Assembly: GCA_902494345.1 (NCBI GenBank)
Contig: CABUSV010000007.1
Span: 44,559-108,558, forward strand
Direction: 5' to 3'
Origin: an uncultured Collinsella sp.
GTDB taxonomy: Bacteria > Actinomycetota > Coriobacteriia > Coriobacteriales > Coriobacteriaceae
Length of the DNA: 64,000 nt
Positions 17,421-23,943 of the stretch are shown piece after piece (the first letter of the stretch is position 1; every line of letters starts with the position of its first letter). Under the pieces are notes generated by a model, which worked only from the letters and a program-made list of their open reading frames with translations, did not search any database and was not told the DNA's origin. The position numbers were made by a program, and so were the translations under genes.

Positions 17421-17451
17421 CGCGGCGCTCTTGTCAGAGCGCCGCGTTTTT
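17421..17451 (+). terminator. Terminator hairpin directly before the aminotransferase ribosome site
   Basis: CGCGGCGCTCT (17421-17431) pairs with AGAGCGCCGCG (17436-17446) around TGTC, followed by TTTTT. The ribosome site AAAGGTGG of the aminotransferase begins only about nine bases later, leaving no room for a promoter between them, so the gene must be read through this hairpin. It may be both the nadE terminator and a leader attenuator. Confidence 0.75.
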
Positions 17452-17470
17452 CATATCGAAAGGTGGCACC

Positions 17471-18634
17471 ATGCAGGCATCGCAGCGTCTCGACCGCTTT
17501 GGCGCGGAGGTCTTCGCCTCGCTCAACAACAAGCTTCTCGCGCTGAAGGCTCAGGGCAAGACCATTTACAACATGAGCGTGGGCACGCCCGACTTTAAGC
17601 CGTACGACCACGTGGTCGAGGCGCTCACGCAGGCGGCCCAAGATCCCGAGATGTGGAAGTACGCCCTGCGCGACCTGCCTGAGCTTAAGCAAGCCGTGTG
17701 CGATTACTACGAGCATCGCTTTGGCGTTTCGGGCATTACGCCGTCCATGGTGCAGTCGTGCAACGGCACACAGGAGGGCGTGGGTCATTTGGGCCTGGCT
17801 CTGCTCGATCCGGGTGACACCATTCTAGTTCCCGATCCGTGCTACCCGGTCTTTGAGGCGGGTGCGAAGATTGCCGATGCCAAGCTCGAGTACTATCCGC
17901 TGGTTGCCGAGCACAATTACCTGCCCTATGTGGCGGGTATCGATCCCGAGGTTGCCGATCGTGCCAAGTACATGATCGTGTCGCTGCCCGCGAACCCGGT
18001 CGGCTCGGTGGGCACGCCCGAGGTCTACGAGGAGATTATCGCCTTTGCCCGCGAACATGATCTGTTGATCGTCCATGATAACGCGTACTCCGACATCGTG
18101 TTTGACGGCGAGCCCGGCGGCAGCTTCTTGCAGTATCCCGGCGCGCTCGAGGTGGGCGTTGAGTTCTTCTCGCTCTCCAAGTCGTTTAACGTCACCGGTG
18201 CCCGCATCGGCTTTTTGGTCGGTCGCGAGGATGTGGTCTCTGCCTTTGCCAAGCTGCGCGGCCAGATCGACTTTGGTATGTTCTTCCCGATTCAGAAGGC
18301 CGCCATCGCGTGCCTGAACGGTCCGCGCGATGAGGTCGAGGCGCAGCGTCTGAAGTACCAGGAGCGCCGCGATGCCCTGTGCGACGGTCTTGAGGGCCTG
18401 GGCTGGGAGCGTCCCAACGCGCATGGCTCTATGTTCGTGTGGGCCAAGCTTCCCGGTGGTCGCACCGATTCCATGGCGTTTTGCGAGGAGCTTATGGAGA
18501 AGGCCGGCGTTGTGGTGACGCCGGGCGCGAGTTTTGGTCCTTCGGGCGAGGGGCACGTGCGCATGGCGCTGGTCCTGCCGCCCGATCAGATCGCTTTGGC
18601 TGTCGAGGCCATTCGCGAGGCGGGCCTGTATTAG
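17471..18634 (+). CDS. Class I/II aminotransferase, DapL (LL-diaminopimelate aminotransferase) type
   Basis: 387 residues, fold type I PLP enzyme. Visible are NMSVGTPDFKPYDHVVEAL, LVPDPCYPVFEAG, LPANPVGSVGTPE, the HDNAYSDIVFDG strand that is characteristic of DapL-like enzymes, the PLP lysine in FFSLSKSFNVTGARIGF near 238, and the C-terminal GHVRMAL arginine. DapL forms LL-diaminopimelate directly from tetrahydrodipicolinate. As the window also encodes the acetylase DapH, this protein may instead be the N-acetyl-LL-diaminopimelate aminotransferase. Substrate is therefore open. Confidence 0.8.
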   Translation: MQASQRLDRFGAEVFASLNNKLLALKAQGKTIYNMSVGTPDFKPYDHVVEALTQAAQDPEMWKYALRDLPELKQAVCDYYEHRFGVSGITPSMVQSCNGTQEGVGHLGLALLDPGDTILVPDPCYPVFEAGAKIADAKLEYYPLVAEHNYLPYVAGIDPEVADRAKYMIVSLPANPVGSVGTPEVYEEIIAFAREHDLLIVHDNAYSDIVFDGEPGGSFLQYPGALEVGVEFFSLSKSFNVTGARIGFLVGREDVVSAFAKLRGQIDFGMFFPIQKAAIACLNGPRDEVEAQRLKYQERRDALCDGLEGLGWERPNAHGSMFVWAKLPGGRTDSMAFCEELMEKAGVVVTPGASFGPSGEGHVRMALVLPPDQIALAVEAIREAGLY

Positions 18635-18777
18635 AAACCTGTTTCGGCCCGTCAATAGCTCGAAACCGATTTCGTGCAGTTATTTTACGAATACTGCAAA
18701 CAATTTCGGTAAACGGTCGATTTTCGGCTGCGAATAGGGGCATAATCAAAGTCCCGATTGGATGTATTGGGATTACG

Positions 18778-18811
18778 ACAAGCCGCTCGGGTCGTTCCCG
18801 GGCGGCTTGTT
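18778..18811 (+). promoter_or_regulatory. Leader hairpin before ldh
   Basis: ACAAGCCGCTCGGG (18778-18791) pairs with CCCGGGCGGCTTGT (one G:T) and lies between a -10-like CATAAT at about 18740 and the ldh ribosome site. Only a weak T-rich stretch (TTTGTGG) follows, so mRNA stabilisation is as likely as attenuation. Confidence 0.45.
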
Positions 18812-18835
18812 TGTGGAGAGAGATGGGAGTTTCTA

Positions 18836-19786
18836 ATGGTTAACGAGAAGAAGGTCGCTATTGTCGGCTGCGGTTTCGTCGGTTCGTCTTCGGCGTTCGC
18901 TCTGATGCAGAGCGGTCTGTTCTCCGAGATGGTCCTCATCGACGTGGACAAGAACCGCGCCGAGGGTGAGGCTCTGGATATCGCGCACGGCATGACGTTT
19001 GCCGAGCCGATGAAGATCTACGCCGGCGATTATTCCGATGTCGCCGACGCCGCCATGATCGTCGTCACCGCTGGCGCTGCCCAGAAGCCCGGTGAGACCC
19101 GCCTGGACCTGGTCAACAAGAACGTTAACATCTTTAAGTCCATTATCCCCGAGATTAAGAAGTCCGGCTTCGACGGCATTCTGCTAATCGTCTCCAACCC
19201 GGTTGATGTTCTGACCTATGCTGCCATCAAGATGTCCGGCCTGCCCGAGGGCCATGTCATCGGCTCCGGCACCGTGCTCGACACTGGCCGTCTGCAGCAG
19301 ATGCTTGGTGCCCACGTCGAGGTTGACCCGCGCGACGTTCAGGCCTACGTCATGGGTGAGCACGGTGACTCCGAGTTTGTCGCTTGGTCCAGCGCTCAGG
19401 TTGCTGGCGTTCCGCTGAACACCTTCTGCGAGCTTCACGGCCACCTGGAGCATGAGGCTGCCGAGAAGCGCATCGCCGAGGACGTCAAGAACTCCGCCTA
19501 CACCATCATCGAGAAGAAGCACGCCACCTACTACGGCGTCGCCATGGCCGTCAAGCGCATCTGCACCGCTGTCATGCGCGATGAGCAGACCGTTCTGCCC
19601 GTTTCCTCGCTCATGGTGGGCGAGTATGGCCTGTCCGATCTGGCTATCTCCATGCCGACGGTCGTTGGCCGTGACGGCGTCGTCTGCCGCGTTCCCGTGC
19701 CGTTGAACGATGACGAGCAGCATGAGCTCACCGCCTCCGCCAAGGCCCTCAAGGACATCATCGACAGCGTCGACTTCTCCTGCTAA
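18836..19786 (+). CDS. ldh: L-lactate dehydrogenase
   Basis: 316 residues. The Rossmann motif VAIVGCGFVGSSSAF is at the N-terminus, IDVDKNRAEGEALDI gives NAD specificity, the substrate loop has AAQKPGETRLDLV with Gln and Arg expected for lactate rather than malate enzymes, and the catalytic motif is MGEHGDSEFVAW. It reduces pyruvate to lactate to regenerate NAD+ in fermentation. ATG 18836 follows GGAGAGAGATGGGAGTTTCTA. Confidence 0.92.
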   Translation: MVNEKKVAIVGCGFVGSSSAFALMQSGLFSEMVLIDVDKNRAEGEALDIAHGMTFAEPMKIYAGDYSDVADAAMIVVTAGAAQKPGETRLDLVNKNVNIFKSIIPEIKKSGFDGILLIVSNPVDVLTYAAIKMSGLPEGHVIGSGTVLDTGRLQQMLGAHVEVDPRDVQAYVMGEHGDSEFVAWSSAQVAGVPLNTFCELHGHLEHEAAEKRIAEDVKNSAYTIIEKKHATYYGVAMAVKRICTAVMRDEQTVLPVSSLMVGEYGLSDLAISMPTVVGRDGVVCRVPVPLNDDEQHELTASAKALKDIIDSVDFSC

Positions 19787-19817
19787 ACCAAGCTTTTTTG
19801 GGCAACAGGCTACAATG

Positions 19818-19855
19818 AAAGGCGTTCGGGCCACACGGTCCGGGCGCCTTTTTGG
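19818..19855 (+). terminator. Terminator after ldh
   Basis: AGGCGTTCGGGCC pairs with GGTCCGGGCGCCT around ACAC (several G:T pairs), followed by TTTTT ending near 19855. It lies 35 bases after the ldh stop and precedes the DUF2974 gene. Confidence 0.7.
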
Positions 19856-19860
19856 TGCGA

Positions 19861-19882
19861 GGGGGTCAGGTTACTTTGCACC
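19861..19882 (+). repeat. Left copy of inverted repeat flanking the DUF2974 gene
   Basis: GTCAGGTTACTTTGCACC here reappears as its reverse complement, with two differences, at 21080-21100. The same GGGACAGGTTAA core is found at 36827. Confidence 0.65.
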
Positions 19883-19913
19883 ACCCCAATGCACCATAGT
19901 TGATGGGAGGGCC

Positions 19914-21074
19914 ATGTCGGATTCGCCTAATTTTTTGACCTATGCCCAGACGGCGTTTGATCCGTTTGAGGAACGGCCGTTCTGCGCGGTGGATAGCCTG
20001 GTCTTTGCGTGGTTGTCCTATTTGCGTTTGCCGGGTGATATGGCGGAGCTGATGAACTGGCAGGGCCTAGACGTACGCGAGCTGCTGCGCGCCGAGTGCT
20101 ACCAAGACATGATTGGCGACCTGTGGGATCCGGAGGGGAGCCGTGCCCTGTTGGAGGCTGTGGCAGCAAGCCCTCGCTACCGTGGCGTTCGTGTTTGCGG
20201 CTATCGTAGCGTGAGTGATGCCGAGACAACAGAGCAGTTTGCAGCCATGGCGTTCCGGTTTCCGGCGGGGTTTAGTTATCTTTCCTTCCGGGGGACCGAC
20301 AGCACGATTGTGGGCTGGAAAGAGGACTTTAACATGGCGTTCCGGTGTCCTGTGCCGGCCCAGGAATCCGCGGCGCGTTATGTGGACGAGGCGGCGGATG
20401 CGATCGACGGGCCGCTTTTGTGCGGAGGTCATTCCAAGGGTGGAAACCTTGCGGTGTACGGTGCGGCGATGTGCTCCGATGTCGCTCGTGAGCGAATTGA
20501 ACGGGCATATTCCCATGATGGTCCGGGCTTCGTCGAGGAGTTTCTGAACGGCGACGCTTTTGCCGATCTTTCCGGTCGAATCGACAAGACGCTACCTCGG
20601 TCGTCGATCTTTGGCATGATGTTCGAGACACAAGAGGACTATGCCATCGTTGAGAGCACCGAGTTCAGCCTGCTGCAGCACAATCCCTTTAGCTGGGTGG
20701 TTGATGGTCGCGACTTCGTGTACTGTGAGCGCCTGTCCGCCGGTGCTCGATATGTTGATGGCTCCATTCGCGAGATGCTGCTTGCAGTGTCGCCTGGCGA
20801 GCGCGAGCGTTTTGTAGATGCGTTGTTCTCCGTGTTTGAGGCAACGGGTGCTGAGCGGTTTGCGGATATCGCTGGGAATCTGCGCGAGAGCCTGCCCGTG
20901 ATGCTCCAGGCTGCGCAAGGCTTTGACAAGGATACGCAACGCTTTGTCTCGCAGACCATCGCGGCAATCCTAAAATGTGCGCTTCTGCCCAAACGTCCCC
21001 AGATCGACATGCCCGCTGCCGGCAAGAGCTTGGCAGAACAGCTCGAGGCTTGGCAGTCCGAGCTCCTGCGCTAG
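19914..21074 (+). CDS. DUF2974 alpha/beta hydrolase (lipase-like)
   Basis: 386 residues of the DUF2974 family. The start (FDPFEERPFCAVDSLVFAWLSYLRLP) is the conserved helical region; YLSFRGTDSTIVGWKEDFNM resembles the oxyanion strand of class 3 lipases; the nucleophile elbow is CGGHSKGGNLAVY near residue 180 (GHSKG). A likely His/Asp pair lies further on (SHDGPGF). There is no signal peptide, so it is probably a cytosolic or membrane-facing esterase of unknown substrate. ATG 19914 follows GGGAGGGCC. The gene is bracketed by the inverted repeats at 19861 and 21080. Confidence 0.82.
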   Translation: MSDSPNFLTYAQTAFDPFEERPFCAVDSLVFAWLSYLRLPGDMAELMNWQGLDVRELLRAECYQDMIGDLWDPEGSRALLEAVAASPRYRGVRVCGYRSVSDAETTEQFAAMAFRFPAGFSYLSFRGTDSTIVGWKEDFNMAFRCPVPAQESAARYVDEAADAIDGPLLCGGHSKGGNLAVYGAAMCSDVARERIERAYSHDGPGFVEEFLNGDAFADLSGRIDKTLPRSSIFGMMFETQEDYAIVESTEFSLLQHNPFSWVVDGRDFVYCERLSAGARYVDGSIREMLLAVSPGERERFVDALFSVFEATGAERFADIAGNLRESLPVMLQAAQGFDKDTQRFVSQTIAAILKCALLPKRPQIDMPAAGKSLAEQLEAWQSELLR

Positions 21075-21079
21075 CCATT

Positions 21080-21100
21080 GGTGCAAAGCAACCTGTCCCC
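21080..21100 (-). repeat. Right copy of inverted repeat flanking the DUF2974 gene
   Basis: GGTGCAAAGCAACCTGTCCC here, six bases after the stop codon, is the reverse complement of the motif at 19861-19882 with two differences. A local dyad, GGTGCA with TGCACC (about 21080-21108), can also form a hairpin after the gene. Confidence 0.65.
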
Positions 21101-21176
21101 GATGCACCAATCTTCGATACGCTTGGGGCAGGCTCGACCGCTATACTGGTTCGTGCTCAATTCGATCTAGAACGGA

Positions 21177-22190
21177 ATGCCGTATATGAAAATCAATCAC
21201 GCGATTCTGCATATCCTGGACTTTGACTCTGCCGTCAACGTCATGAGCCAGCGCGAGCTCGATATCGAGAGTCGTACCGTGCGCAACTTCGTGACCACAC
21301 ATCTGCGCCGCGCGCGTACCTCGGCCGACAACAAACGCGCCACGTTTGCCGAGAACTCTGCGTTTGGCGGCGAGCTCAAGGGCTATTTCTTTGGCGAGCG
21401 CGAGTTTGTGGACCTGTCGCAGCAGATTGCGGAGTTTATCTCCTCCGAGCTCACCAAAGCCGAGAAAGCCGAGTCCACCGACGTGCTGGTGGCCGATTTT
21501 GACGACGATGAGGATGCCCGCTGGTTTGCCGTGATGCTGCTGGGCTCCAAGCAGGCCTTTATGCACGAAGTGGGCCGCGAGGAGGGGGAGGTGCGCAACG
21601 ACATCGCACGCCACTACGCTATTCTGCCAAACCCCTCGCAAAAGGTGCCAAGCTATGCCATCGTGCGCGCGAGCACCATGGAGATTGGGTACGTGGACAA
21701 GAAACGCAAGATTGCCGGCGAGGACCGTATGCTTATTCCCGATGGCCTGCTGCAGTGCGACACGGGGGTATCGGGCAAGGAGGTCATCGACACCGTGACG
21801 CGTGTGGTCGAGGAAGTCGCCGAGGAGCACGGTGCCAACACGGCTGTAGCACTCGCCAAGGTTAAGGCTGCTGTTGCCGAGAAAGTTGAGGATGACGAGG
21901 AACTGCCCCCTTGGGATATCGTCGATGAGGTCTTTGAGGACGAGCCGGTTATCAAGGAGAGCGTGCGCGCGGCACTGACTGAGGAGAAGGTGCCTGAGCG
22001 TGTGCCCGTGGAGCGCAAGCAGGTCGAACGCGCGGCGGTGCGCAACCACAAGATCCGTACCGACACGGGCATCGAGATCAGCTTCCCGGCCGAGATGGGT
22101 TCGAACTCTGAGTACATCGAGTTTGTCAACGAGCCCAACGGCCTCATCTCCATCGAGCTCAAGAACATCGGAAGTATTGAGAATCGATAA
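21177..22190 (+). CDS. 37-kDa nucleoid-associated protein (NdpA/YejK family)
   Basis: 337 residues, full family length. It begins with INHAILHILDFDS, a hallmark of the family, and ends with the C-terminal strand region (IEISFPAEMGSNSEYIEFVNEPNGLISIELKNIGSI). Members bind the nucleoid or take part in phage and plasmid DNA processes; the precise role is poorly known. A -10-like TATACT lies at 21142. ATG at 21177 or 21186 is possible; neither has a strong ribosome site. Confidence 0.85.
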   Translation: MPYMKINHAILHILDFDSAVNVMSQRELDIESRTVRNFVTTHLRRARTSADNKRATFAENSAFGGELKGYFFGEREFVDLSQQIAEFISSELTKAEKAESTDVLVADFDDDEDARWFAVMLLGSKQAFMHEVGREEGEVRNDIARHYAILPNPSQKVPSYAIVRASTMEIGYVDKKRKIAGEDRMLIPDGLLQCDTGVSGKEVIDTVTRVVEEVAEEHGANTAVALAKVKAAVAEKVEDDEELPPWDIVDEVFEDEPVIKESVRAALTEEKVPERVPVERKQVERAAVRNHKIRTDTGIEISFPAEMGSNSEYIEFVNEPNGLISIELKNIGSIENR

Positions 22191-22215
22191 ACTGCTCTTG
22201 GACGTTGCAAAAAAC

Positions 22216-22250
22216 AAAGGCCGAAGCCTTTTGGGACTTCGGCCTTTTTT
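22216..22250 (+). terminator. Intrinsic terminator after the nucleoid-associated protein gene
   Basis: AAAGGCCGAAG (22216-22226) pairs with CTTCGGCCTTT (22237-22247), followed by a T-run to 22250. Confidence 0.85.
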
Positions 22251-22284
22251 GTTTTCGGCTTGGTTGCTGACATTGCGCCGCAGG

Positions 22285-22441
22285 TTGAGCTCACGTCAGC
22301 GAAAACGCCCCTAAGCGAGCAAGGTGACGTGAAAGAGGAGGGAAGCGTACTTCGGTACGCGACCGACGATTGAACGTCAGATTGCCGCTTAGGGGCGTTT
22401 GCAGCGTCGAGCCGTTACGCGGTTTGGCAAAACCGCGTAAC
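22285..22441 (-). repeat. Dispersed 3'-end repeat, copy 2
   Basis: Read on the minus strand it begins three bases after the dapH stop with the palindrome GTTACGCGGTTTTGCC...CGTAAC (22441-22414), then GCTCGACGCTGC, AAACGCCCCTAAGCG (22400-22386) paired with 22317-22303, and a central hairpin GCGTAC/GTACGC at 22360-22345 inside the shared block GTCGGTCGCGTACCGAAG. It is the sister of 12554-12700. Confidence 0.7.
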
Positions 22442-22443
22442 TT

Positions 22444-23163
22444 CTACAGCTGGCGCAGGCCCTCTTCCAAGCCGGTCTTGCTGTCGGTCTTCTCGTCGCG
22501 CATCTTGATGACGCGGGCGGGGACACCGGCCACGACGGCACCGGCCGGGACGTCCTCGACGCACACGGCGCCGGCGGCAACGACAGCGCCCTTGCCCACG
22601 CGCACGCCCTCCAGGACCACAGCATTGGCGCCGATCATGACATCGTCCTCGATGATGACGGGCGTGGCACTGGCGGGCTCCACAACGCCTGCCAGCACGG
22701 TACCGGCGCCGATGTGGCAGTTCTTGCCCACGGTGGCGCGGCCGCCCAGCACGGCGCCCATGTCGATCATGGAGCCTTCGCCAATGACGGAGCCGATGTT
22801 GATGATGGCGCCCATCATGATGACGGCACGGTCGCCGATCTCGACGCGGTCGCGGATGATCGCGCCCGGCTCGATGCGGGCGTTGATGCCCTTAAGGTCG
22901 AGCATGGGCACGGCGGAGTTGCGGCAATCGTTTTCAACGTCGTAGTAATCGATGGAGTCGGCGTTGGCGTCCAGGATGGCCTTAAGCTCATCCCAGTCGC
23001 CAAAGACGGTCTTGCCACGACGACCGCCGTAGGCATGTGCGTCGCCCCAGGCAACCTTCATGCCCGGCTTCTCGCGCACGTACAGCTTGACGGGCGTCTT
23101 TTTGGGCGCGGTGGCGATGTAGTTGATAATCTCCTGTGCATCCATCTCGGCTGCGTTGCTCAT
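22444..23163 (-). CDS. dapH: Tetrahydrodipicolinate N-acetyltransferase
   Basis: 239 residues, as long as the Bacillus enzyme. The N-terminal DapH domain (EIINYIATAPKKTPVKLYVRE) is followed by left-handed beta-helix hexapeptide repeats from about residue 90 to 220 (IGDRAVIMMGAIINIGSVIGEG...IGANAVVLEGVRVGKGAVVAAG). It acetylates tetrahydrodipicolinate with acetyl-CoA in the acetylase branch of the diaminopimelate pathway. It is the last gene of the lysine operon, 39 bases after dapB, with AAAGGAGAG before the start. Confidence 0.92.
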   Translation of the reverse strand: MSNAAEMDAQEIINYIATAPKKTPVKLYVREKPGMKVAWGDAHAYGGRRGKTVFGDWDELKAILDANADSIDYYDVENDCRNSAVPMLDLKGINARIEPGAIIRDRVEIGDRAVIMMGAIINIGSVIGEGSMIDMGAVLGGRATVGKNCHIGAGTVLAGVVEPASATPVIIEDDVMIGANAVVLEGVRVGKGAVVAAGAVCVEDVPAGAVVAGVPARVIKMRDEKTDSKTGLEEGLRQL

Positions 23164-23202
23164 TTGCTATCTCTCCTTTGGGTGGATTCGGTTGATTCCT
23201 GG

Positions 23203-23943
23203 TTAGGCAAACATGACCTGGTCGAACGTATAGAAGCCGGGTTCGCGGGTGACGAGCTTTTGAGCGGCGGCCAGAGCGCCGTTGACAAAGATCTGACGGC
23301 TCGTGGCGCGGTGGGTGAGCATGACCTCCTCGTCCTGGCCAAAGAAACTCACTTCGTGGACGCCGGCGACAGTGCCACCGCGCAGCGAGTGTATGCCGAT
23401 CTCCTTGGGGCCACGCGCGCCGCACATGCCCTCGCGGCCATAGACGGGGTGGTAGCCTGCCTCGGGTTCAGCTTCGACGACGGCGTCGAGCAGTAGCTTG
23501 GCGGTGCCGCTCGGGGCGTCGACCTTTTGGTTGTGGTGCGTCTCGACGATCTCGCAGTCAAAGCCGGGCAGCTCGCGTGTAGCCTGCGCTACCAGATGGC
23601 GCAGGGCTGCGATACCGATGGAGTAATTGCCCGAGTGTATAACGCGGGTGTTCTGGCCCAGCTCACGCAGGCGGTCCATCTGCTCGGGGGTGTAGCCTGT
23701 GGTGCCTGAGACCAACGCCGCGCCCGTGCGCTCGACATAGGCGACGATAGCGTCGAAGGTCGCGACGTTCGAGAAGTCGATAATCACATCGGCAGCCGGT
23801 GCGTTCTCGAGCTCGCTCAAATCGAAGCCAATCTGGGCCACGATATCAAAAACGGGCTGCCCGGCGGCATCGACAATGCTTTCGGCGGTGGTGCGGATGA
23901 GCGAGCCCATGCGGCCCGTTCCCATAATGACGGTCTTAATCAA
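23203..23943 (-). CDS. dapB: 4-hydroxy-tetrahydrodipicolinate reductase
   Basis: 246 residues. The NAD(P) loop VIMGTGRMGSLI is at the N-terminus, SGTTGYTPEQ near 100, and the catalytic HSGNYSIGIAAL and ETHHNQKVDAPSGTAKLLLD motifs (His-His, Lys, GT) follow. It reduces the DapA product to tetrahydrodipicolinate, the substrate of DapH. The start is TTG at 23943, preceded by GAAGGGAGCTGGTCTGC; the gene overlaps the dapA 3' end by eight bases, implying translational coupling. Confidence 0.92.
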   Translation of the reverse strand: MIKTVIMGTGRMGSLIRTTAESIVDAAGQPVFDIVAQIGFDLSELENAPAADVIIDFSNVATFDAIVAYVERTGAALVSGTTGYTPEQMDRLRELGQNTRVIHSGNYSIGIAALRHLVAQATRELPGFDCEIVETHHNQKVDAPSGTAKLLLDAVVEAEPEAGYHPVYGREGMCGARGPKEIGIHSLRGGTVAGVHEVSFFGQDEEVMLTHRATSRQIFVNGALAAAQKLVTREPGFYTFDQVMFA

